A stretch of 64,000 nt of DNA from Chloroflexi bacterium GWB2_49_20. GTDB lineage: Bacteria > Chloroflexota > Anaerolineae > Anaerolineales > Villigracilaceae. A program made the position numbers and the translations under genes. Each line of letters begins with the position of its first letter. Position 1 is the stretch's first letter. Of the stretch, positions 36,151 to 44,582 are shown in pieces. The stretch lies in contig MGMF01000017.1 of NCBI GenBank assembly GCA_001796335.1, forward strand, positions 1 through 64,000, given 5' to 3'. A model generated the notes under the pieces. The model was not told the DNA's origin, did no database searches, and saw only the letters and a program-made list of their open reading frames with translations.

Positions 36151-36434
36151 AAATTGCGTAACGATTTTTGGGCGGTAGAATCTTTAGGGCAAATTTACGC
36201 GCCTAAGTCAGCCTGGTGTTTATATTACCCGTGTTGTTAACCTTTTCCTCCACCTTTTAATTTAGTACTTGAGTGGGAAGAATGGCAGGAAATAACTCCA
36301 CCCATTGCCATTTAAGTTGGGGCTATCAACATGGCCAGCATGCAACATGCCATGTTGATAGATTACATCTCCATGATGATCGATATACTTTTATTCAGCT
36401 TCCCTTTGTTTCAGGTAATCTATCTGCATTGAGA
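36151..36434. other. Intergenic spacer with two hairpins
   Basis: AATGGCA (36281-36287) and TGCCATT (36306-36312) form a 7-bp stem. CTATCAACATGGC (36323-36335) and GCCATGTTGATAG (36349-36361) form a perfect 13-bp stem with a 13-base loop. No U-tract follows either. They may end the zwf transcript or be binding sites for regulation of the cytochrome operon downstream. No gene is seen. Confidence 0.55.
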
Positions 36435-36463
36435 TTGTAATATCTCGTTTTAATGTGTATAAT
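36435..36463 (+). promoter_or_regulatory. Promoter of the multiheme cytochrome operon
   Basis: TTGTAA (36435-36440), 17 bases and TATAAT (36458-36463). The start would be near 36470, leaving an untranslated leader of about 280 bases before the first cytochrome. A 70-codon open frame in that leader has no family resemblance and is probably not a gene. Confidence 0.6.
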
Positions 36464-36752
36464 AGTGCGCGTTATCACATGGTATAAAAATTGGGATCGT
36501 ATCAATGAAGACAGGTGTAATCCTGATGGATTATTTCCTGCTGCCAAATGGAATTGTCTTCCGGTTGCACAAGACTTTATATTCCCTGGAATAAGAGTTG
36601 TCGATTTCTATAAAGCGGATTTGATGGAGAGATCATCAAGTTCCAGTTTTATTAAGCAGATTTAATAGACCTGGTGCGAATGCTGGAAGATGTCAGCGGT
36701 AGTTTTCCAGAAGTCCTTGCAACAATTTGATCATAGAAGAGTAGAGAAGAAC

Positions 36753-38009
36753 ATGACAAAACCAACACTGAATCATGCAAGAAATACTTTAGTTTTGTTC
36801 GCAACCGGTTTATTTATTTTATTGCTGGGCGCAACCTCTATTCGCACCTATGCCAAAAGCATGAACGTGGATCCCACACCCACCCCGGAGATAACGCAAT
36901 CATCCGCTCCAGCTACTACATTGCAGACCAACCCGCATGAGGACGGCGAGTGTTTGGATTGTCATGGAAATCCGGCTTTGACAGGTTTAACCATGGATGG
37001 CGAAACCATTTCCCTGTATATCCAGCCTGCCGCGCATCAAGAATCCTTCCATAGCCGGGAAGGTGGCGGATGCAATAAGTTTTGTCATCAAGCCCAGGCT
37101 ACCTATCCCCACGAAACTTCAACTGCGGAATCTTGCGCTGTATGCCATTGGCAGGTTTCAGGACAGGCACCTGTGGATGGCAAGCTTGTTTTTAAACTAC
37201 CTTATGTGGATGCACGTGCCATTACGTTGGAAGTGAACACTTCCTGCAAGAAATGTCATGTGGAAATTTTTGAATCCACAACCGATAGCGCTCATACCCG
37301 CATCATGCTGGAGGGCAATCGTTATGCCCCGCTTTGTTCGGATTGCCACAGCGGACATGATATCAGCCTGGTCACCCGCCAGGGTGTTTCGGATGTATGT
37401 AAAAAATGCCACCTGGCAGAATACACCACCTACAAAGGCAGTGTACATGGGGCAGCCCTGGAGGCTGACTCCAACCCAGATGTACCCACCTGTGCCGGCT
37501 GCCATGGATCGCATTTGGTCAGCGGTCCTGGTACTACGGATTTCCGTACAGCCACTGTTAAGATATGCGGTGATTGCCATTCCGATAAGACCATTATGGA
37601 CAAATACGGCATCTCCACCGATGTTTTGAGCACTTACATGGATGATGCCCACGGATTGACCGATTTTTTTAGGAAAACCAACCTGGAAAACATTACTCGT
37701 GCTACCTGCTTTGATTGCCATGGAAAGCATAACATCCTGAGCCCGGATAACCCGAGTTCGAAGGTATATCCCGAAAACCTGCAATCCACCTGCCAGCAGT
37801 GCCACGATGATGCCAATATTCGCTTCCCGCAATCCTGGCTGAGCCACAAGAAGATTGATTCTGGCGCGAATCCGGGTTTGAGTTGGACCAACCAGATTTC
37901 GTTGTTTATCGTGGTCGCTGCCGCTGTGATTATCCTGGCTTTGATTATTCTGGATGCCCGCCGCCGGATTGCCCTCAAAGTTAAAGCTGGGCGGAACAAT
38001 GGAAAATAA
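36753..38009 (+). CDS. Membrane-anchored multiheme c-type cytochrome with ten heme motifs
   Basis: A 418-residue protein with an N-terminal signal anchor (residues 12-28) and a C-terminal helix (LFIVVAAAVIILALIIL, 384-400). Nine CxxCH sites start at residues 67, 128, 165, 195, 216, 247, 272, 319 and 347. A tenth, CNKFCH (107-112), has three residues between cysteines and may also bind heme. The bulk faces the outside of the cytoplasmic membrane. The ATG at 36753 follows AGAGAAGA. Eleven bases overlap with the cytochrome b gene, so the two proteins are probably partners in one membrane complex, passing electrons from the quinone pool to extracytoplasmic carriers. No enzymatic site is recognisable. 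The family resembles the cytochrome parts of Geobacter Cbc-type complexes, by analogy only. Confidence 0.93.
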   Translation: MTKPTLNHARNTLVLFATGLFILLLGATSIRTYAKSMNVDPTPTPEITQSSAPATTLQTNPHEDGECLDCHGNPALTGLTMDGETISLYIQPAAHQESFHSREGGGCNKFCHQAQATYPHETSTAESCAVCHWQVSGQAPVDGKLVFKLPYVDARAITLEVNTSCKKCHVEIFESTTDSAHTRIMLEGNRYAPLCSDCHSGHDISLVTRQGVSDVCKKCHLAEYTTYKGSVHGAALEADSNPDVPTCAGCHGSHLVSGPGTTDFRTATVKICGDCHSDKTIMDKYGISTDVLSTYMDDAHGLTDFFRKTNLENITRATCFDCHGKHNILSPDNPSSKVYPENLQSTCQQCHDDANIRFPQSWLSHKKIDSGANPGLSWTNQISLFIVVAAAVIILALIILDARRRIALKVKAGRNNGK

Positions 38010-38928
38010 TCCCGTCCAGGAATCTGCAGCCATGCCTGAAACTGTCGAACCTGTTAATGAGACAACATCCCGGATGCCAACCATCACGCGCTATGTGAAT
38101 GAGCGTGATGCCAATGCAGCCTTGCAAAATATGAAAACTTCAAAAGATGGCAGCGCTTATGTGGTGCGTTTCACCTTGCTGGTGCGCCTGCTTCACCTTT
38201 TGTTGTTGGTTGCGGTCACCGGATTGGCTTTCACCGGGTTGGCCCAGATCTTTTATGCAAATGCCCTCGGACGTATCATGCTGAGCCTGCTGGGTGGGTT
38301 GGAAAAAACCCAAAATATTCACCATGCCTTTGCCATCCTTCTGGCTGCTCTGGCGATTTTCCATATTCTGGACAGCCTGGAAAGCCTTTTTGTGCGACAG
38401 CAGAGACCTCCCATGCTTCTGCGTTGGATTGATTTTCAAAACTTCTTCCAGATGCAGGTGTTCAATTTGGGTCTGACCAGGAAACAACCTCGTTTTGACC
38501 GGTATTCCTACGAAGAAAAAGCAGTTTATTGGCTGGTGACCCTGGGAATTCTCGTGTTGGGACTGACCGGTATCGTGCAGTGGTTCCCCATCCAGGTGAC
38601 CGAGTTTCTGCCGGGAATTGTGATCCCTTACGCAGGCATCATCCACCGCTGGGAAGCCATCCTGGTCATTCTGGTGGTGTTTGTCTACCATCTATACCAG
38701 GTGCTATTTCGTAAACCGGATGGCAGTATTTTTTCTGGAAAGAAAACCCGGGCAGATATGCAGATGGAACACCCGCTCGAGCTTGAATATCTGGAGAAAG
38801 CCGCTGCAGCAGCAGGCAGCCCGGATTGGCCGGTCAGGATTGAACTTAACCTGTCAGACGATACGGGTGAAGAAATCAAAGAAACAGAATCAGCCTCTCG
38901 AGACACATCTGCTCCAGAAGGATCATAA
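37999..38928 (+). CDS. Cytochrome b-type membrane subunit (FdnI/cytochrome b561-like)
   Basis: A 309-residue protein with four main transmembrane helices at about residues 57-85, 106-128, 176-197 and 217-238. Histidines at 66 (RLLHLLLL), 108-109 (NIHHAF), 122 (IFHIL), 216 (IIHRWE) and 231 (VYHLY) are placed to hold two b-type hemes across the membrane, as in formate dehydrogenase gamma subunits. Soluble polar ends lie on both sides. It overlaps the upstream cytochrome gene and is 38 bases from the next one. Likely role: quinol oxidation or quinone reduction, exchanging electrons with the multiheme partner. The direction cannot be read from sequence. Confidence 0.9.
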   Translation: MENNPVQESAAMPETVEPVNETTSRMPTITRYVNERDANAALQNMKTSKDGSAYVVRFTLLVRLLHLLLLVAVTGLAFTGLAQIFYANALGRIMLSLLGGLEKTQNIHHAFAILLAALAIFHILDSLESLFVRQQRPPMLLRWIDFQNFFQMQVFNLGLTRKQPRFDRYSYEEKAVYWLVTLGILVLGLTGIVQWFPIQVTEFLPGIVIPYAGIIHRWEAILVILVVFVYHLYQVLFRKPDGSIFSGKKTRADMQMEHPLELEYLEKAAAAAGSPDWPVRIELNLSDDTGEEIKETESASRDTSAPEGS

Positions 38929-38966
38929 AATTAGCACTAAAATATTATTTCAACAAGGATTGCTGG

Positions 38967-40481
38967 ATGTCATTCTTTAGAAAATTACGCGCAAAACGCC
39001 ATTGGCCGAAAGTCACTATTGACCTTTCAAAACCAGTCCACCGTCTGAAACTCACGCTGGCCTTGGTAACTGTGCTGATCGTGGCGATTGGAGTATTGGT
39101 TGGCGGTATCAAGGGATATGACTACACCGAAAGCTCGGAGTTTTGTGGTACCACCTGTCACGTCATGGATCCACAGTATATTCGCTATGAACAATCCCCT
39201 CATGCCAATGTGGATTGCGCCCAGTGTCATATCGGACCGGGTGCCTCGTTCTTTGTGCGTTCCAAGATCGATGGATTGCGCCAGGTATATGCCACCATCT
39301 TTGACACCTACAGCCGTCCGATCAAGAGCCCGGTTCAGAACTTGCGCCCGGCACGCGAGACCTGTGAAACCTGTCATTCACCCACTAACTTCAAGGACAA
39401 TATCGTCAAGACCATCCAACACTATGATGATGATGCTGCCAATACTCCCATTCAGACCACGCTGATCTTGAAAATGGGGGGCTCGCAGGAAAGCACCGGC
39501 CTCATCCAGGGCATTCACTGGCATGTCTCCAGTGAGGTTTACTACATAGCCGCTGATGAACAGCGCCAGTCCATGTTATGGGTGGGTGTGCGCCAGGCAG
39601 ATGGAACCCTGAAAGAATTCTTCTCGCGTGACTTGATCGGTATGAACCAGACTGATTTTTTGGAGCAAGCCCAAGTGGATGGCAAGGTGCGCCTGATGGA
39701 TTGTATAGATTGCCACAACCGTACTGCACATAACATCCCTTACCCTGGGCAGGCTGTGGACCAGGCTATTGCAAATGGCCTCATCTCCCGCAATATCCCA
39801 AATATCCGTGCCCGTGCCGTGACGCTGCTGGGTGCTTCCTATGGCAGCCTGGATGAAGCTAATTCAGCATTCGATGCCCTGGCGGAAGAATATTCCACCA
39901 ATTTTTCCGGCAAAGTGGCTTCCAATCCGGCTTTAAGCCTGGTAAATGCCCAGTTGGTGGCCGAGGCCATTGAAACTCTCAAGCAGTTGTATGTCGAAGA
40001 TACTTTCCCCGAAATGAGAACTGACTGGGTCACCAATCCCAATAATGAGAAACACACTCCCTCCCTGGGTTGTTTCCGTTGTCATAATGACTCATTTGTT
40101 TCGATCAATTCCTCGGATAACCAAAGGGATACCATCAGTGCCGACTGCAACCTTTGCCATACCGTTCCGATCACCGGACGCGGTAGTGAATTATTGATTG
40201 AAGCCCCTGTCATCGTGGGTGCCGCTCCCGCATCGCATGATAATTATAGTTGGACCATCACCCACCGCTCCACCACCGAAGCCCAGAAACAGAATTGCAA
40301 CCAGTGTCACGGGCAGAACTTCTGCAACAATGGTGTCTGTCACAATCTCTCGCATCCACCCGACATGCTATTCACACACGCTGAGGAATACAAAAAGACC
40401 GGTGAACAGGTGTGTTATACCTGTCATCAGAACATCACCTGTGTTCGCTGCCATCCCAGCGGAGTGATTAAAAATCCTTAA
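38967..40481 (+). CDS. NapC/NirT-type multiheme cytochrome c with ten heme motifs
   Basis: A 504-residue protein with one N-terminal helix (about residues 29-50) and a large extracytoplasmic part. The NapC-like start is EFCGTTCHVMDPQYIRYEQ then VDCAQCHIGPGASFF, and the block NLRPARETCETCH matches the large NapC/NirT family. Eight CxxCH sites start at 84, 133, 246, 369, 394, 444, 483 and 492; CGTTCH (60-65, three spacer residues) and CNNGVCH (453-459, four) are variant sites. NapC-type proteins oxidise membrane quinol. It is far longer than the four-heme NapC, with an extra heme-binding C-terminal half. The stop shares one base with the next start, implying coupling. Confidence 0.93.
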   Translation: MSFFRKLRAKRHWPKVTIDLSKPVHRLKLTLALVTVLIVAIGVLVGGIKGYDYTESSEFCGTTCHVMDPQYIRYEQSPHANVDCAQCHIGPGASFFVRSKIDGLRQVYATIFDTYSRPIKSPVQNLRPARETCETCHSPTNFKDNIVKTIQHYDDDAANTPIQTTLILKMGGSQESTGLIQGIHWHVSSEVYYIAADEQRQSMLWVGVRQADGTLKEFFSRDLIGMNQTDFLEQAQVDGKVRLMDCIDCHNRTAHNIPYPGQAVDQAIANGLISRNIPNIRARAVTLLGASYGSLDEANSAFDALAEEYSTNFSGKVASNPALSLVNAQLVAEAIETLKQLYVEDTFPEMRTDWVTNPNNEKHTPSLGCFRCHNDSFVSINSSDNQRDTISADCNLCHTVPITGRGSELLIEAPVIVGAAPASHDNYSWTITHRSTTEAQKQNCNQCHGQNFCNNGVCHNLSHPPDMLFTHAEEYKKTGEQVCYTCHQNITCVRCHPSGVIKNP

Positions 40482-41455
40482 TGGTTGAGATGTACGCAAA
40501 GGTCAGGTCTTTTATAAATACGATTGTCGAGCGATTTTTTTCTACCGACAAACAGGTTGAACGTACCATCCTGTTTGCGGGACTTGCCTTGGTGTTGGTG
40601 GCAGGTAGCTTTGCAAGTTATTACAATTTTGACCGATATTACTCTAATCAGCAACCTGTCTCTCAAAGAACTGTGGATGCAGCCGAACAAGCAGTCAAGG
40701 ATGATCCAACTGACCTGGATACCCGCCTGGATTTGGCAGAAACCTATTTGCATTTCGAACGATATGACGACGCCCTGGCACAGGCCAGCCAGGTGTTTAT
40801 TGCCGATCCAACCAGGCAACGCGCCTGGCTGGTGATTGGTTTAGCCAATGCCCTTAACGGCAAACCCGCTGGCGCCATCAATTATTTGACGAATTATGTC
40901 AATGCCTTCGAGAATGAAGAGATGCCAGGGCTGGATAAAGAACTTCAGGAGGCTGCTTATTTCCTTGGCACCAGCTACCTGCAACTCGGTCAGCCCGGGA
41001 AGGCAATCTTCCCCCTGGAACAGGCGGTGGGGTGGAACCAGATGGATGCAGATGCCATTTACCAACTGGGTCTGGCTTACGCTGGTGTTGGTCGGTATGA
41101 AGATGCGGTTAACATGTTCGCCTCCGCAGTTAATTTTGTACCTAATTTTACCGAAGCCTACCAATCCATGGCAGAGGTTTACGATGCTGGTAACAAGCCC
41201 GAACTGGGCGATTATGCGCGTGGCATGCTGGCTTACTCGCAGAAGGATTATTCATCTGCCCGGGAACTGCTCTTAAATGCAAAAGAGGTTTATCCAAACT
41301 TCGCACCCATCTTTGTTGGTCTTGGTTTAACGTATGAAGCCGGGAACGACCTGAAGAATGCCAAAGCCTCGTTTGATACAGCGATTTCGATCGACCCGAA
41401 CAACTACACGGCTGTGCGTGGTGTTGAACGCCTGGCAGCACTCTTGAACCAATAG
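40481..41455 (+). CDS. Membrane-anchored TPR-repeat protein
   Basis: A 324-residue protein with one N-terminal helix (TILFAGLALVLVAGSFASYY) and about six tetratricopeptide repeats, such as LDTRLDLAETYLHFERYDDA, AAYFLGTSYLQLGQPGKAI, AIYQLGLAYAGVGRYEDAV and PIFVGLGLTYEAGNDLKNA. TPRs mediate protein-protein contacts. It has no heme motif and sits between a cytochrome and a beta-propeller gene, with a one-base overlap with the former. It may scaffold the cytochrome complex or help its maturation outside the membrane; both are inference. Confidence 0.9.
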   Translation: MVEMYAKVRSFINTIVERFFSTDKQVERTILFAGLALVLVAGSFASYYNFDRYYSNQQPVSQRTVDAAEQAVKDDPTDLDTRLDLAETYLHFERYDDALAQASQVFIADPTRQRAWLVIGLANALNGKPAGAINYLTNYVNAFENEEMPGLDKELQEAAYFLGTSYLQLGQPGKAIFPLEQAVGWNQMDADAIYQLGLAYAGVGRYEDAVNMFASAVNFVPNFTEAYQSMAEVYDAGNKPELGDYARGMLAYSQKDYSSARELLLNAKEVYPNFAPIFVGLGLTYEAGNDLKNAKASFDTAISIDPNNYTAVRGVERLAALLNQ

Positions 41456-41465
41456 GTTAAGCATA

Positions 41466-42662
41466 ATGTCCAATCCAGAAATTGATTCCCAATCTTCAAC
41501 TCCATCCGGTATAAAAGGAGAACGCAAACGTCGCACCTTGCTGGTTGTGTTGTTAATGTTGTTCCTTCTATTATGCGCGGTTGGCTGTTTGTTCCTGCGT
41601 TATTTGCTCAAACCCGAACCGATCAGTGAAATCGTACCGCTCCTTCAGGTATCCAAACAGGCTCCGCCCACTTATGTGAAAATGATTGAAGGTGTTGACG
41701 GGCCGGTCGGAGTGACGGTTTCTCCAGATGGGCAGAGAATTTATGTCAGCGAAAGTAAGGGAGAACGCTTGATCAAGATTTTTGATAGGGAAGGAAAATT
41801 GATCCAGAGTTTTTCCCCTCCTGGTACCGAAAATACCAACCGGATCCCAGTCTACCTGGCAGCCTCACTGGATGGACGGGTATTCGTCAGCGATCGTTAC
41901 AACGCTGTCATTGATATATTCGATGCCGACGGTAAATTTATCGATGCCATCATTGCCCGGGATATGACTCTGAGCAAATATGTAAAGACTCAAGCAGGTG
42001 GAATCCTGCCTCCCGCTACAATGTTCTATTACGACAACCTTAATGGCGTGGTGGTCTTCCAAAAACCGGGTGGAGAAGTTGAGACTCTGGTTGGACCGGA
42101 TAGAGCCGACTGGAATCCTCTGGGAGTGCGTTTTGATGCGGAAGGAAATTTGCTGGTTACAAATCTGGTCGCTGGCCAACATCAAGTCCTGATCTTTCCG
42201 GCGGAAACGCTGGCGGATGATTTGGTGAATTTTGCACCAGCCGTTAAAGAATTCGGAGCGGAGGGTAACCAGGACGGGCAATTTTCTTTTCCAAACAGTG
42301 TGGTGAAAGATAGCCAGGGCAATTTTTATGTATCCGATGGCAACAACGGACGTATTTCATCCTGGTCTTTGGACATGAGCTATAAGAGTTTCTTTGGTTT
42401 TGGCTCATCAGAGCAATCGCTGAACTTACCGCGTGGCCTCTGGATGGATGCCAAGGACCGCCTTTATATTGCCGATGCGGTTGGTCAGACCATCCGTGTA
42501 TACAATGTATCCGGCGCTGACCCGCAATTCCTTTTCAATATTGGCGGGTTTGGCATCACAGAAGGAAATTTCAATTTCCCAACGGACCTGGCCATGGATT
42601 CAACCGGAAGGTTGTATGTGGCGGATAGCGAAAACAACCGCATTGACATATGGTCTTACTAG
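41466..42662 (+). CDS. Membrane-anchored NHL-repeat beta-propeller protein
   Basis: A 398-residue protein with a basic N-terminus, one helix (LLVVLLMLFLLLCAVGCLFL) and an NHL/six-bladed propeller domain from about residue 70. Repeats include PVGVTVSPDGQRIYVSESKG, GRVFVSDRYNAVIDIFDADG, FPNSVVKDSQGNFYVSDGNN, LPRGLWMDAKDRLYIADAVG and FPTDLAMDSTGRLYVADSEN. Propellers of this type bind proteins or ligands, and NHL genes beside multiheme cytochromes are known in other metal-respiring bacteria. It has no heme motif. It follows the TPR gene by 10 bases, so it is in the same operon. Confidence 0.92.
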   Translation: MSNPEIDSQSSTPSGIKGERKRRTLLVVLLMLFLLLCAVGCLFLRYLLKPEPISEIVPLLQVSKQAPPTYVKMIEGVDGPVGVTVSPDGQRIYVSESKGERLIKIFDREGKLIQSFSPPGTENTNRIPVYLAASLDGRVFVSDRYNAVIDIFDADGKFIDAIIARDMTLSKYVKTQAGGILPPATMFYYDNLNGVVVFQKPGGEVETLVGPDRADWNPLGVRFDAEGNLLVTNLVAGQHQVLIFPAETLADDLVNFAPAVKEFGAEGNQDGQFSFPNSVVKDSQGNFYVSDGNNGRISSWSLDMSYKSFFGFGSSEQSLNLPRGLWMDAKDRLYIADAVGQTIRVYNVSGADPQFLFNIGGFGITEGNFNFPTDLAMDSTGRLYVADSENNRIDIWSY

Positions 42663-42809
42663 CAGGGTCTTACGCATGGCTGATTTTAAACCCGGGGACT
42701 GCTGGTTTGGATGGATATCCTGAACCATGGCTAGCAGGTTGGGTTGGTAGAAAAGCAACAAAAAAAGGACACTGAACACGAACTTGCCTTACTACTTATA
42801 TTAAAGAGA

Positions 42810-44255
42810 ATGATGAATATGAAAAAATATCTAATTGCTCTGGTCCTTGGCTTGGTGTCGATCTTGGTCCTGGTTCCTACAATTGTTCAAGCTGATAATG
42901 GCCCGCATGGTGGTTTTTCCGCCAATACGGACACCTGCGCTGTTTGTCACCGCCTTCACTCTTCTAAAGGTGGCACCAATGACCTGATTTTTTCCGATCC
43001 CCAGGCTTTGTGCCTGGCTTGCCATAGTGGCAGCGGTGCCAATACGAACGTTGTGGATGGTGTATTCATGGGAACGGGATCGGAGCTGGATGTGGAAGGT
43101 GCTGCACTCGGTAGCCTGTTGGGGGGGGGGTTCACGAATGCCTTGATGGCTACAACGTGGAGCGGCAAGGCAGCATTTGATCCAGGATTCAATGCCACCT
43201 CCAGTGTAACCACATCCATGCATGATATGGGGGCGGATCAAAAGGTTTGGGGCGCGGGTACAAACAATGCTGCCGATGCAACCATCACGCTCGAATGTAT
43301 TTCCTGTCATGACCCGCATGGGAACGCAGGCTGGGATGTGACCACAACTCCGGGAACTGCTACGCGTGTGGCTTCCTATCGTTTGCTGCGCTGGCAGCCC
43401 TCAGGTTCTGACGGCTTCACTCCACCTGTCACAAGGGTGAATTGGACTGGCGGCGCATACCACGGCAACCTTCAAACGGATGGCAAAACCGGCTGGTTGG
43501 TGCCGGATAATTATTCTGGTAAAGAATGGTACACCATAGGTACCAAGGGTCGCTCTGCATTGGGCGACTACACTATTGGTAATATCACCGCCAACTACCA
43601 GCCTGCAGGCTTTAATTACGTCCCGGCTGCCGCAAATATGGCATATTTCTGTGCCCAATGCCATGACCGCTATTTCAATAACAACAAATTATTCAGGGAG
43701 GATGATGAAAGCCTGTACTGTGGCACACCGGGTGATCCCAGGAGAGTCGGCTCAGCAGTAATTCCAACTGTACCGGTAAATGCTAGGGGTCTGAACTCCC
43801 AAGATCCAATTAATTGTCTCCCTGTTTACAATAGCTCTGGTGAATTAACAGGTTGGGCGGATGACAGGCCGAGTGGTGACCCCACTTACATGTACCGCCA
43901 CGATTCGGGCGATGTAATCCGTAATTCCAACGATGGTACTTTCGAAGGCTCGCACACTGTCACCACTTCAGTCGGTCGTAGCTGCGTGGCATGCCATGTT
44001 GCCCATGGCACCTCCGCAAATCCTGATGCTGATACAACGGATGCCATTATTACGGGTTCTAAACCTGGTAGTGGTTCCCTGGCAGGTGGTTCCGTGCTGT
44101 TGCGCATGGATGGTCGCACAATTTGCCTGAGCTGCCACCTCGGGGATGTTGACTTTACAGTGGGTCCATTGGCGGAAAAATCTCATAATGACTTTTCCGT
44201 GCTAACCGGTAGCCAATGTGCCAAATGCCATAGTATTCACTCTGCCCGGCAGTGA
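42810..44255 (+). CDS. Secreted seven-heme c-type cytochrome
   Basis: A 481-residue protein with a signal peptide (YLIALVLGLVSILVLV, cleavage after VQA near residue 28) and no C-terminal helix. Seven CxxCH sites start at residues 43, 68, 163, 281, 392, 439 and 470; several are of the doubled-CxxCH type (CAVCHRLHSS, CAKCHSIHSA). Long heme-poor stretches between sites may form binding domains. Three ATGs lie close together (42810, 42813, 42819) and any could be used; the upstream in-frame TTG at 42744 is unlikely. A run of ten G (43121-43130) lies inside the gene at residues 104-107. It ends the operon. Confidence 0.92.
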   Translation: MMNMKKYLIALVLGLVSILVLVPTIVQADNGPHGGFSANTDTCAVCHRLHSSKGGTNDLIFSDPQALCLACHSGSGANTNVVDGVFMGTGSELDVEGAALGSLLGGGFTNALMATTWSGKAAFDPGFNATSSVTTSMHDMGADQKVWGAGTNNAADATITLECISCHDPHGNAGWDVTTTPGTATRVASYRLLRWQPSGSDGFTPPVTRVNWTGGAYHGNLQTDGKTGWLVPDNYSGKEWYTIGTKGRSALGDYTIGNITANYQPAGFNYVPAAANMAYFCAQCHDRYFNNNKLFREDDESLYCGTPGDPRRVGSAVIPTVPVNARGLNSQDPINCLPVYNSSGELTGWADDRPSGDPTYMYRHDSGDVIRNSNDGTFEGSHTVTTSVGRSCVACHVAHGTSANPDADTTDAIITGSKPGSGSLAGGSVLLRMDGRTICLSCHLGDVDFTVGPLAEKSHNDFSVLTGSQCAKCHSIHSARQ

Positions 44256-44320
44256 CGATATAACAGATGGATTAATAAGTTCGTAATTCGTAGGACGGCT
44301 TTCTTGGCCGCCAATTGGTT

Positions 44321-44348
44321 AGGGCAGGTTTCTTACTTGCCCTATTTA
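44321..44348 (+). terminator. Probable terminator of the cytochrome operon
   Basis: AGGGCAGGT (44321-44329) pairs with ACTTGCCCT (44335-44343) over nine positions with one G-U pair and a five-base loop, followed by ATTTAT. A similar hairpin (GGACGGC-tttctt-GGCCGCC, starting at 44293) lies just upstream. The U-tract is weak, so the call is moderate. Nothing else is seen in the 44256-44582 gap apart from the minus-strand terminator. Confidence 0.5.
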
Positions 44349-44518
44349 TGACTCGAGTAATGACCTGGCATTCTTTAATACAGCCCCCTTCTGAAAATTG
44401 AAGACTCGCTGACAATTTTATCGGTCTAAACATAAATTTTACCCTTGGATCGTATCCACCTTATGATTATTCTCCTCACCAAAGTCTTGAAAAGTTGGGC
44501 TTTATTGAACACAAATGG

Positions 44519-44553
44519 ATAATAAAACGGGACTGAGCAGGCTCAGTCCCGTT
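44519..44553 (-). terminator. Rho-independent terminator of the collagen-stalk cytochrome gene
   Basis: AACGGGACTGAG (44526-44537) and CTCAGTCCCGTT (44542-44553) form a perfect 12-bp stem with a four-base loop. On the minus strand it is followed by TTTTATTATCC. It lies 30 bases beyond the stop at 44583. Confidence 0.88.
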
Positions 44554-44582
44554 AAGGTTACTTTATTTAGCTGATTCCTGGT

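Noticed and set aside
36453-36665. Possible 70-residue gene in the leader of the cytochrome operon
   Set aside because: It lies over the promoter, has no Shine-Dalgarno and no family resemblance; composition is unlike neighbouring genes.
42663-42809. N-terminal extension of the seven-heme cytochrome from the TTG at 42744
   Set aside because: It would bury the signal peptide behind 22 polar residues without a ribosome binding site; the ATGs at 42810-42819 give a normal signal peptide.
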